Assembly: GCF_000308815.1 (NCBI RefSeq)
Contig: NZ_BAFX01000188.1
Coordinates: 1 to 32,128, forward strand
Reading direction: 5' to 3'
Source: Nocardia concava NBRC 100430
Lineage (GTDB): Bacteria; Actinomycetota; Actinomycetes; Mycobacteriales; Mycobacteriaceae
Length of the DNA: 32,128 nt
Shown here: positions 23,167 through 30,892 of the stretch, piece by piece
How positions within the stretch are numbered: the stretch's first letter is position 1
Layout: each line of letters begins with the position of its first letter
The notes under the pieces: generated by a model
Told to the model about the DNA's origin: nothing
Database searches by the model: none
What the model saw: only the letters and a program-made list of their open reading frames with translations
Position numbers and translations under genes: made by a program

Positions 23167-25116
23167 ATGAGTAGCACTCCGACCGCGGTACCCCCGGCCG
23201 CGGAATTCCCCCCGCCGACGCTGGTCACCGGACTGTGGCAGCGCAAGCTGCCGCACTATCCGGAAACGCCCGCACGATCCTGGTATCTGTTTCTGGTTGT
23301 CGTGGTCTCGGTCGCGCTGTACTACCAGCTGTTCGTCTCGGGCGCGGTCGGCAATCAGCTGATCGCCTACTTCCACCTGACCTTCCGGTACTTCGTCGGG
23401 ATCTTCATCATCGGCGCGGCCTTCGGGGCCGTGGCCTCGGTGATCACCGGTGCGCTGGACCGGTGGGGGCGGGCCAATATCGTCGCGTACGGGACGGTCA
23501 TCACCTCGCTGCTCACGCTGTTCGCGCAACCGCAGTGCACGTCCAAGGAAGCCTTCCTGGCCGTCTACTGCGCGATCAGCATTGTCGAGGGCGCGGTGCT
23601 GGTGGCGACGCCCGCGCTGGTGCGCGACTTCTCGCCGCAGCTGGATCGCGCCTCGGCCATGGGGTTCTGGACGCTGGGCCCGGTGCTCGGCGCACTGGTC
23701 ACCACCGAGATCTCCACACACACCCTCGACGCCCACCCCGACTGGCAGTACCACTACCGGCTGGCCGGTGTCATCTGCACGGTGATCTCGATCATCGGAC
23801 TCATCGGGCTGCGTGAGCTCAGCCCCCGGCTGCGCGATCAGATCATGGTGTCGCTGCGCGACAAGGCGCTCATCGAGGCGCGGGCGCGCGGGCTGAATGT
23901 CGAAGCACTGGAACGCAATCAGTGGAAGCAGATGATGCACCTCGACATCGTCGGCTCGGCGCTGGCAATCTCGATCTTCCTGGCGTTCTTCTACACCATC
24001 GTCTCGTTCCTACCGGTCTATATGGCGACCAACTTCGGCTTCACCGCCGCGCAGGCCAATGCCCTGGGCAACTGGTACTGGATCGCGAGCGCGATCTCGT
24101 TGGTGCTCACCGGGATCGTGTCCGACGCGCTGAAGGTGCGCAAGCCGTTCATGGTGTTCGGGGCGATCATCTCCATCATCGGCGGGTTCGTATTCCTCAG
24201 CTACACCGACAAACCCGGCACCGACTACTACACCTTCGCGGTGGTCATGAGCTTCACCGCCATCGGCAGCGGCATCGCCTATTCCACGTGGATGGCGAGT
24301 TTCACCGAGACGGTGGAGAAGCGGAATCCGGCGGCCACGGCGGTCGGGCTCGCGGTGTGGGGCGGCGTGCTGCGGACCGTGGTGACCTTCGTGCTGCTGG
24401 GGCTGCTGTTCGTGGTCACCGCGGCGGGCACGCTGGTGAACTACGGGCCGCGGCTGCAGACCATCAACGCCAAGTACCACGACGAGATCACGACCATTCA
24501 GAAGGTCGGCCCGGATACGCTGACGGCGTTGGGCAAGAATCCGAACGACATCGACGCGCAGGTCGCCGCGCTGGTGAAGCTGACCGGTGAATCGGCGGCG
24601 AATGTGAAGACCACGGTCCAGCTCAATGCCAAGTACCCGGACGAACTCGCAACCTTGCAGGCGATCGACACCCAGACGTTGGTGAAGCTGCTGACGGATC
24701 CGAACGATCAGGCCGCCGGGGCCGCCGCGGTCGGGCAGGTGGCGACGAAGTTCAAGGTCCCGCCGGATCAGGCCATCGCCCGGATCCAGGCCGCACAGAA
24801 GGTGCCCGTCGATCAGCTCGCCGTCGCCTCGCAGACCGGACCGTCGCTGACCGCCGCCAGTGCGAAACTCAAGGCTGTCAGCGCCATTCCCGCCGACGAT
24901 CTGGCCTACCTGTCCGAGCACGGCACCGAGGTGCAACAGGCGCAGGCGGATTCGCCCAAGCAGTGGAAGCGCTGGTGGTGGATCTGCCTGATCGCGCAGA
25001 TCTGCTTCATCCCGTTCGTGTTCATCATGGCCGGGCACTGGAGCCCGAAGAAGGCGGCCGAGGAGGCGGCACAGCACGACGAGGCCGTGCAGCGTGAGCT
25101 GGCAACCCTCGCATAA
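23167..25116 (+). CDS. MFS transporter with a large extra domain before the last helix
   Basis: A 649-residue major facilitator permease. A Pro-rich N-terminus precedes about eleven hydrophobic segments (about residues 38-424). The typical MFS loop appears as GALDRWGRAN between helices 2 and 3 and again as DALKVRKP in the second half. Unusually, about 175 residues (about 424-598) then follow with no hydrophobic segment: charged, helix-prone repeats such as IQKVGPDTLTALGKNPNDIDAQ. A final helix (WWWICLIAQICFIPFVFIMAG) and a charged tail come last. By topology the extra domain is probably extracytoplasmic. Substrate unknown. It ends 15 bases before the HxlR gene, suggesting it serves the same pathway. 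GGAGAGAAAGG lies upstream of the ATG. Confidence 0.85.
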   Translation: MSSTPTAVPPAAEFPPPTLVTGLWQRKLPHYPETPARSWYLFLVVVVSVALYYQLFVSGAVGNQLIAYFHLTFRYFVGIFIIGAAFGAVASVITGALDRWGRANIVAYGTVITSLLTLFAQPQCTSKEAFLAVYCAISIVEGAVLVATPALVRDFSPQLDRASAMGFWTLGPVLGALVTTEISTHTLDAHPDWQYHYRLAGVICTVISIIGLIGLRELSPRLRDQIMVSLRDKALIEARARGLNVEALERNQWKQMMHLDIVGSALAISIFLAFFYTIVSFLPVYMATNFGFTAAQANALGNWYWIASAISLVLTGIVSDALKVRKPFMVFGAIISIIGGFVFLSYTDKPGTDYYTFAVVMSFTAIGSGIAYSTWMASFTETVEKRNPAATAVGLAVWGGVLRTVVTFVLLGLLFVVTAAGTLVNYGPRLQTINAKYHDEITTIQKVGPDTLTALGKNPNDIDAQVAALVKLTGESAANVKTTVQLNAKYPDELATLQAIDTQTLVKLLTDPNDQAAGAAAVGQVATKFKVPPDQAIARIQAAQKVPVDQLAVASQTGPSLTAASAKLKAVSAIPADDLAYLSEHGTEVQQAQADSPKQWKRWWWICLIAQICFIPFVFIMAGHWSPKKAAEEAAQHDEAVQRELATLA

Positions 25117-25118
25117 AG

Positions 25119-25135
25119 TACAGTTATTGAAGTGA
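25119..25135 (+). promoter_or_regulatory. Putative HxlR operator over the regulator's own start
   Basis: TACAGTTATTGAAGTGA covers the GTG start of the tandem HxlR gene. It recurs with one mismatch on the opposite strand at 26050-26066, before the dioxygenase gene. Its first six bases (TACAGT) could also be the -10 of a leaderless hxlR transcript. It is AT-rich in a GC-rich genome. Confidence 0.7.
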
Positions 25136-26061
25136 AGAATTCGGTGGCCGCGACCTTCGATCTGCTCGGAGACCGACTGACGCTGACCATCCTGCGCCTG
25201 GCCTTCGTCGACCACGCGCGCCGGTTCACCCAGTGGGCCGACCGCACCGCGGCGCCGCCCGCCGTGCTCACCGCGCGGCTGGCGGCGCTCGTCGATGCCG
25301 GGGTCATGGAGCGGGTGCCGCGGGCGGGCGCCGATCGCTACGAATACCGGCTCACCGAACTGGGTTTGGCGACCTGGGAGATCCTGGTCTGCGTCTGGTC
25401 CTGGCAACGGGAGTGGACGGCCGAATGGGCGCTGCTGCCGGAGTTCACGCATGCCGAGTGCGGGCATCGCGGGCCGCCGACGGTCATGTGCCGGGGGTGT
25501 GGGCGTGACGTCACGACGCATGACACTGAGGTGGAACTGGATCGGGATGCCTTGTGGCACCTCACCTCCGGGCGGCGGCGCTCCGGCCGCACCGCCGGGC
25601 CCGCGCGGGGTGACGCGCGCTTCGACGAGATCATGGAGGCCATCGGGGACCGGTGGAGCGCGGCGGTCACCGGGCTGGCGCTGGCGGGGGTGCGGCGGTT
25701 CTCGGATTTCCGTGCGGCACTGAACATGTCGCCGACCACACTGACCGAGCGGCTGACCCGCCTGGTCGAGGCCGGCATTCTGCATCGGCCCGCGGCGGGC
25801 GGGCGCGATTATCGGCTGACGCCGCGCGGGCGAGCGTTGTTCGGGGTCTTCGCGTTTCTGCTGGCGTGGTCGAATCGCGCGCATCCGCAGACGCCGGAGC
25901 CCGGATTGCTGATCCGGCACAAGGAATGTGGAGCGGTGCTGGTCCCGGCGTTGCGCTGCCGGGGCTGCGAGGCGGCGCTCGGACGGCGCGATGTCCACTT
26001 CGAGCCGCTATCCGCTCCGGCTCTTGACAGCCCTCCCGTGAGACGCGTATCACTTCATTAA
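25132..26061 (+). CDS. Tandem HxlR-type regulator with two Cys-rich modules
   Basis: A 309-residue transcription factor made of two HxlR-like halves. Each half has a winged helix (about residues 4-95 and 158-250; WSAAVTGLALAGVRRFSDFRAAL and TLTERLTRLVEAGIL are typical). A Cys-rich module then follows: HAECGHRGPPTVMCRGCGRDV near 106-126 and HKECGAVLVPALRCRGCEAAL near 262-282. The shared H-x-ECG...CRGC pattern suggests a zinc ribbon or redox-sensitive Cys cluster. Most HxlR proteins are about 110-150 residues and dimerise; this is a covalent two-domain version. The GTG at 25132 has no Shine-Dalgarno. The putative operator lies over its own start and before the next operon, so I infer control of both. 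Confidence 0.88.
   Translation: MKNSVAATFDLLGDRLTLTILRLAFVDHARRFTQWADRTAAPPAVLTARLAALVDAGVMERVPRAGADRYEYRLTELGLATWEILVCVWSWQREWTAEWALLPEFTHAECGHRGPPTVMCRGCGRDVTTHDTEVELDRDALWHLTSGRRRSGRTAGPARGDARFDEIMEAIGDRWSAAVTGLALAGVRRFSDFRAALNMSPTTLTERLTRLVEAGILHRPAAGGRDYRLTPRGRALFGVFAFLLAWSNRAHPQTPEPGLLIRHKECGAVLVPALRCRGCEAALGRRDVHFEPLSAPALDSPPVRRVSLH
26024..26053 (+). promoter_or_regulatory. Promoter of the dioxygenase operon
   Basis: A perfect TTGACA (26024-26029), 18 bases, then TATCAC (26048-26053), inside the end of the HxlR gene. The -10 is four of six to consensus. It overlaps the adjacent near-palindrome. Confidence 0.6.
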
Positions 26062-26070
26062 CTGTAGTGA
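26050..26070. promoter_or_regulatory. Near-palindromic operator before the dioxygenase gene
   Basis: A 21-bp element with outer arms TCACT and AGTGA; eight of ten base pairs are symmetric around 26060. Its minus-strand reading contains TACAGTTAATGAAGTGA, 16/17 identical to the element over the HxlR start. It overlaps the -10 and the predicted start of the operon promoter, as a repressor site would. Confidence 0.7.
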
Positions 26071-26111
26071 ATTCTGCCGGGTGCAGCCTGCCCGGTCGCT
26101 GGAGGCTTCGT

Positions 26112-27566
26112 ATGCCGCTCAATGAAGAACTCATCGCGCCCGCCGCGGAGGCGCTCACCAATCCGTATCTGGAAGGTCCCTACGCGCCCACCGCGCAGGA
26201 GACCACCGCAACGAATCTGACTGTGCTGCACGGGGAATTGCCCGCCGACCTGGACGGCGTCTACGTGCGCAACGGGCCGAACCCGCAGTTCGCGCCGATC
26301 GGCCGCTACCACTGGTTCGACGGTGACGGCATGCTGCACGCGGTGCACCTCGAGGACGGGCGGGCGACCTATCGCAACCGCTTCATCCGCACCGGGGAGT
26401 TCGAGGCCGAGCACGCGGCGGGAACGGCGCTGTGGCGCGGGGTGATCGAGCCGTGGGATACCAATCCGCCGGGCGATCGGCGCGAACGCAATTCGGCCAA
26501 TACCGATGTCATCTACCACCACGGGAACCTGCTGGCCCTGTGGTATCGCGCGGGCAAGCCGTACGCGCTGGATCCGATCAGCCTCGAGACGCGCGGCGTC
26601 GACACCTTCAATGACACACTGCGCGGCGAGGTTTCGGCGCACGCCAAGGTCGACGAGCGCACCGACGAGCTGCTGTTCTTCGACTACGGCATCCACTCGC
26701 CGTACCTGCGCTACGGCGTCGCCGATCCGGACGGGACGGTCAAGCACTTCACCGGGCTCGAGCTGCCCGGGCCGCGCCTGCCGCACGATATGGCCATCAC
26801 CGAGAACCATTCGATTCTCATGGATCTGCCGCTCTACAACGATCCGCGGGCGGCCGCGGCCGGGCGGTTCAAGATCTTCTTCGATCGGACGCTGCCCAGC
26901 CGGTTCGCGATCCTGCCGCGTTATGGCGAAGGGGCGCAGGCGAAATGGTTCGAGGGGGAGTCCGGGTACATCTATCACACGGTCAACTCGTGGGAAGAAG
27001 GCGAGGAGATCGTCCTGGTGGTGTGCCGGGTCAGCGAGCCCAGCCCGGTCTCCGACCGCGCGCATCCGCTGGCCCAGTTGCTGGCCTATCTGCGTCCCGA
27101 GGCGAAACTGCACAAGTACCGCTTCAACCTCCGCACCGGCGCCACCAGCGAGGAGGTCATGGACGACGTGAACACCGAATTCCCCGCCATCGACCAGGGC
27201 CGCACCGGCCACCGCGGCCGCTACTCCTACCAGATGCGCCTGTCCGTCGACCGCACCATGATCTTCGACGCCGTCATCAAATACGACATCCGCACCGGCG
27301 CAAAGCAAACCGCTCCCTTCGGCAACGGCATCTACGGCAGCGAACTGACCGTGGTGCCCCGCCCCGGCGGCACCGCCGAGGACGACGCCTGGCTCACCAT
27401 GTTCGCCCACAACACCCACACCGGCCTCGGCGAGGTCTGGATCTACAACGCCGCCGACCTCACCCTCGTCTGCCGCCTCGCCCTACCGGTTCGCGTCCCC
27501 CTCGGCTTCCACGCCACCTGGGTCAGCGGCGACCGCATGCGCGCCGCCGCCCGCCCTCTCAACTGA
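26112..27566 (+). CDS. Carotenoid-oxygenase family (CCD/RPE65) dioxygenase
   Basis: A 484-residue non-haem iron dioxygenase that cleaves conjugated double bonds in carotenoids, apocarotenoids or stilbene-type compounds. The N-terminal DGVYVRNGPNPQF (about residues 48-60) and HWFDGDGMLHAVHL are family hallmarks. The four iron-binding His are visible: AHAKVD (177), PHDMAITENHS (225), YHTVNSWEEG (289) and GFHATW (467). Second-shell Glu candidates lie near the third His. GGAGG precedes the ATG by seven bases. It is the first gene of an apparent operon, 50 bases after the HxlR gene and 14 before the oxidoreductase. M. tuberculosis has a related pair, Rv0913c-Rv0914c, of dioxygenase and thiolase. 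The substrate cannot be told from sequence. Confidence 0.93.
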   Translation: MPLNEELIAPAAEALTNPYLEGPYAPTAQETTATNLTVLHGELPADLDGVYVRNGPNPQFAPIGRYHWFDGDGMLHAVHLEDGRATYRNRFIRTGEFEAEHAAGTALWRGVIEPWDTNPPGDRRERNSANTDVIYHHGNLLALWYRAGKPYALDPISLETRGVDTFNDTLRGEVSAHAKVDERTDELLFFDYGIHSPYLRYGVADPDGTVKHFTGLELPGPRLPHDMAITENHSILMDLPLYNDPRAAAAGRFKIFFDRTLPSRFAILPRYGEGAQAKWFEGESGYIYHTVNSWEEGEEIVLVVCRVSEPSPVSDRAHPLAQLLAYLRPEAKLHKYRFNLRTGATSEEVMDDVNTEFPAIDQGRTGHRGRYSYQMRLSVDRTMIFDAVIKYDIRTGAKQTAPFGNGIYGSELTVVPRPGGTAEDDAWLTMFAHNTHTGLGEVWIYNAADLTLVCRLALPVRVPLGFHATWVSGDRMRAAARPLN

Positions 27567-27580
27567 AAAAGGCTGTCCGC

Positions 27581-28834
27581 GTGACCTTCCCACAACTGAG
27601 TGTGAGCCTTCCCTACTGGCAGAACCGCAACCCCCTCGACGCCCTCCAGGTAGCCGAAGCCGCCGACAAACTCGCCTACCACCGCCTCTGGATAGGCGAA
27701 ATGGCCACCTTCGACGCCTTCGCCCTGGCCACAGCAATAGGCCAATCCCCAGGCCGAATCCCGTTGTGCCTAGGCCCCTTACCCATCTCCGTCCGTACCC
27801 CAGCCACCATCGCCATGGGCGCCGCAACCGTAGCCGCCCTAACCGGCCGCCCCGTCGACATAGCCCTCGGCACCTCCAGCACCGTCCTGGTCCGCGACTG
27901 GCACGGCCGCCCCCGCCACCGCACCGCCCGCCACCTGGACGAAACCACCCGAATAGTCCGAGCCCTCCTAGCCGGCGAAAAAGTCGAATACGACGGCCTG
28001 ATCGAACGCGTCCGAGGCTTCCGCCTCCGCCTCCCCGCCCTCCGCCCAACCCTCGCCCGCGAAGTCCTCGGCCCGAACGGCGATGCGATAGCCGGCTGGG
28101 CCAGCGTCGGATCCACTACCGGCAGAGGCGATTCCGGCGGCCGGGGCCAATCGGGGTCGGAGACCGCGCCGGCCGCAGCCTGCGGTCACGGCGCCGAATC
28201 GGAACCCGCAGCGGGCGAGTGCGCCGACGCAGCCGACGCGGGCATCGGTGGCGCGGCTACCCGGCTGGGCCCCGGGGACGTAGTGGTCGGCGGCGAGGTC
28301 GCGGTGGCGGCGTTCGGGAAGAAGGCGCTCGAAGTTGCCGCACGGTGTGCGGATCGGGTGGTGCTGAATCTGGTGACGCCCGCGCAGACGGCTCGATGTG
28401 TCACGGCGGTACGGGAATTCGCCGCGCGCGCCGGGCGGGCCGCGCCGCCGGTATCGGTGTGGGTCACCGCCGGAGTCGATCCCGACGCCGACATGCTCAC
28501 TACGGTCCGACACGGTGTGGTCGGATATCTGCGCGCGCCCGGCTATGACGCGATGTTCGCGGAGGCCGGATTCGACGACGTGGTGCGGCTGGCGAAGAGC
28601 GGTGTCCACCCACGCGAGGTACTCGCGGCCATTCCGGACGAATTGCCTGCCGCCGTGGGGATGTTCGGCGACGCGGCGATCTTGTCGGCGCGACTCCGCG
28701 CCTACACCGACGCCGGGGCCGACGAAGTGGTCATCGTCCCCGCGACGACGGCCGACGATCCCGCCGGTCAGCGGACTCTGGAAGCGCTGGCCGAAATTCG
28801 AGCGGGGAAGTCCGGGTTCGCCGATGACCACTGA
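27581..28834 (+). CDS. Luciferase-like (probably F420-dependent) oxidoreductase with an internal insert
   Basis: A 417-residue TIM-barrel oxidoreductase of the luciferase-like (LLM) superfamily, whose actinobacterial members mostly use F420. Typical parts are ALQVAEAADKLAYHRLWIGE (about residues 18-37), PLCLGPLPISVRTPATIAMGAATVAALTGRPVDIALGTSS, the TARHLDETTRIVRALLAGE helix, and DRVVLNLVTPAQTARCV. Family members are usually about 330-350 residues. Here residues about 168-230 are a Gly/Ala/Ser-rich, Cys-containing low-complexity insert in the middle of the barrel. Codon use also changes: ATA, CTA and CGA are common before about 28090 and rare after. The GTG start follows AAAAAGG. It probably oxidises or reduces an aldehyde, alcohol or enone from the dioxygenase step. 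Confidence 0.82.
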   Translation: MTFPQLSVSLPYWQNRNPLDALQVAEAADKLAYHRLWIGEMATFDAFALATAIGQSPGRIPLCLGPLPISVRTPATIAMGAATVAALTGRPVDIALGTSSTVLVRDWHGRPRHRTARHLDETTRIVRALLAGEKVEYDGLIERVRGFRLRLPALRPTLAREVLGPNGDAIAGWASVGSTTGRGDSGGRGQSGSETAPAAACGHGAESEPAAGECADAADAGIGGAATRLGPGDVVVGGEVAVAAFGKKALEVAARCADRVVLNLVTPAQTARCVTAVREFAARAGRAAPPVSVWVTAGVDPDADMLTTVRHGVVGYLRAPGYDAMFAEAGFDDVVRLAKSGVHPREVLAAIPDELPAAVGMFGDAAILSARLRAYTDAGADEVVIVPATTADDPAGQRTLEALAEIRAGKSGFADDH

Positions 28835-29084
28835 GTTCCGCGGCCGAACGCGGTCCGGCTCAACCCATCCGGTTGCCGCACCCCGACCCACGCGCATTGA
28901 CCGCGAGTCGGAACTGCGGCCCCGCCTTCACCGGCGAATTCGGCCGGGCCGGTCTACGCGCGCCGCCGAGGTGTACGGCGCAGTGCGGTTGCCGCGCGGG
29001 TGCGAGCCGCGTGACCCGATCACAGGCATCGAACTCGGCGACGCGTACTTGCGCGCGGTACTTACCACCGGCGAGGGAATCTGA
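28824..29084 (+). CDS. Small ORF coupled to the acyl-CoA synthetase gene
   Basis: An 86-residue open frame starting at an ATG that overlaps the end of the LLM gene by 11 bases and ending TGATG onto the next start. The first half is Arg/Pro-rich and featureless; the second (YGAVRLPRGCEPRDPITGIELGDAYLRAVLTTGEGI) looks like a genuine folded segment. The double overlap argues for a real, coupled gene; the Arg-rich half argues that the true start may be later or that this is a remnant. I do not recognise it. Confidence 0.5.
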   Translation: MTTEFRGRTRSGSTHPVAAPRPTRIDRESELRPRLHRRIRPGRSTRAAEVYGAVRLPRGCEPRDPITGIELGDAYLRAVLTTGEGI

Positions 29085-30877
29085 TGGGCGAGACAACGTC
29101 CTCCGCGACGGCTCGAACCGGTCCCACGATTCCCGGCTGCCATCCGGACGAGACCGTGCGTGCGTATCTCGAGCGCGGCTGGTGGCAGACCGAGACGATT
29201 CCCGAGGTATTCCGCCTGCGAGTAGGTGAGGCTCCCGATGCCGCGGCGATCACCGATCCCGCGAATCTCAGCGAGTTGACCGGGGCGCGACCGCGCACGC
29301 TCACTTGGCGGGAGTTGGACGAGCATGTCACCGATCTCGCGGCGGTGCTGTTGGACAACGGGATTCGGCAGGGCTCCACGGTCGCGGTGCAGCTGCCGAA
29401 CTCTGTGGCGCTGACCGCGGTCTACCTGGCGTTGTGGCGGCTCGGAGCGGTGGCGACGCCGATGCCGGTGTCGTTTCGGCGGCATGAGCTATCCGGCATT
29501 GTGGCGGCGACAGATGCCGAGGCGGTCATTACCGTTGGGCGGCTGGGGGATCGGGAGCCGGCGGCGGAGGCGTTGGCCGTCGCCGAGGGCAAGCGGACCG
29601 TCTTCGCATTCGGACCGGCGGTTCCGGAGGCCGCACTGCCGATCACAGGTCCCGAGGACCCCGTCGGCTCCGGTCGGGCGCGTGCTGCTGGGCGCGGCGG
29701 GCCGGGTGCAGACGGGTGGGGACAGGTGCGGGAGGAGCGCCGAAATCGTTTGCGGGAATACGAATCCGGTTTGTCGGTCACGGTGAACGATCGGGTCACC
29801 GTGTGCTGGACCAGTGGCACCGAGGCCGCGCCGAAGGGTGTGCCGCGGTGTCACGGTGATTGGCTGGCGATTGCGGGCGGGGTCCAGGATGGGTTGGGGC
29901 TCGGTCCGGATTCGGTGGTGCTCAATCCGTTTCCGATGGTGAACATGGCCGGGTTCGCGGCGGCGTTCCTGCCGTGGTTGTTGGCGGGCGGGCATCTGGT
30001 GCAGCATCAGCCGTTGGATCTGGCGGTGTTCCTGGGGCAGATCGCGCGGTATCGGGTGACACATACGAGCATGCCGCCCGCGCTGCTGACCATGTTGCTG
30101 CAGAACGATGCCCTGCGGTCGCAGGCGGACCTGTCATCGCTGCGGACCGTCGGTTCGGGTGGTGCGCCGCTGCCGCCGCCAGTGGTGCGGCAGTGGCAGG
30201 AGGAGTTGGGGATTCAGGTGATCAACTTCTTCGGGTCCAACGAGGGGGTGAGCCTGCTCGGCGCGCCTGCGGATATTCCGGATCCGACGCTGCGGGCGCA
30301 GCATCTGCCGTATTACGGTGCCGCCGGGGTGCAGTGGTCGACGCGGCTGGCGGAGCGGACGGCGGTGAAGCTGGTCGACGTCACCAGCGGGGCGACGGTC
30401 ACCGAGGTGGGCGGGCGTGGTGAGCTTCGGTTGCGCGGTCCGGCCGTGTTCGGTGGGTATCTGCCCGGCACCGCTACCGCCGAGCCCTTCGATGACGAGG
30501 GATTCCTCTGTAGCGGAGATGTTTTCGAGTTGTGCGAGGGTGGCAGGTATCTGCGGTTCGTGGATCGGGTGAAGGAGATCATTATTCGCGGCGGGATGAA
30601 TATCGCGCCCGCCGAGATCGAGGGGCTGTTGATCGATCATCCCGGCGTCGCGGATGTGGCGGTGGTCGGGTACCCGGATCCGGTGCTGGGTGAGAAGTGC
30701 TGTGCCGTAGTGGTTCCCGCGCCCGGGGCGACCGTGACCCTCGCCGATCTCGTCGCGCATCTGAAGGCTCGTGGGGTGGCCTCGTTCAAACTTCCGGAGC
30801 GCCTGGAGATCACCGATGCGCTCCCGCGCAATCCGGTCGGCAAGCTGCTGCGCCGCGAACTGCGCTCTCGACTCTGA
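29084..30877 (+). CDS. Acyl-CoA synthetase / AMP-dependent ligase (ANL superfamily)
   Basis: A 597-residue adenylate-forming enzyme expected to activate a carboxylic acid to its CoA thioester with ATP. Motifs are the P-loop WTSGTEAAPKG (about residues 243-253), FFGSNEG (aromatic, T/S, N/E), the CSGDVF aspartate, the hinge DRVKEIIIRGGMNIAPAEIE, and the catalytic Lys in NPVGKLLRRELR near the C-terminus. A Gly/Arg-rich, apparently disordered stretch at about 194-212 lies before the P-loop, longer than usual. The ATG overlaps the preceding stop by one base; GAGGGA lies upstream. It is followed 15 bases later by the thiolase. The substrate is probably a product of the dioxygenase and oxidoreductase. 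Confidence 0.92.
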   Translation: MGETTSSATARTGPTIPGCHPDETVRAYLERGWWQTETIPEVFRLRVGEAPDAAAITDPANLSELTGARPRTLTWRELDEHVTDLAAVLLDNGIRQGSTVAVQLPNSVALTAVYLALWRLGAVATPMPVSFRRHELSGIVAATDAEAVITVGRLGDREPAAEALAVAEGKRTVFAFGPAVPEAALPITGPEDPVGSGRARAAGRGGPGADGWGQVREERRNRLREYESGLSVTVNDRVTVCWTSGTEAAPKGVPRCHGDWLAIAGGVQDGLGLGPDSVVLNPFPMVNMAGFAAAFLPWLLAGGHLVQHQPLDLAVFLGQIARYRVTHTSMPPALLTMLLQNDALRSQADLSSLRTVGSGGAPLPPPVVRQWQEELGIQVINFFGSNEGVSLLGAPADIPDPTLRAQHLPYYGAAGVQWSTRLAERTAVKLVDVTSGATVTEVGGRGELRLRGPAVFGGYLPGTATAEPFDDEGFLCSGDVFELCEGGRYLRFVDRVKEIIIRGGMNIAPAEIEGLLIDHPGVADVAVVGYPDPVLGEKCCAVVVPAPGATVTLADLVAHLKARGVASFKLPERLEITDALPRNPVGKLLRRELRSRL

Positions 30878-30892
30878 TTCTCAGGAGGACTC

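Noticed and set aside
24010..25998. 662-codon minus-strand frame across the MFS and HxlR genes
   Set aside because: Arg/Gln/Gly/His-rich shadow of two clearly recognisable plus-strand genes; no plausible domain.
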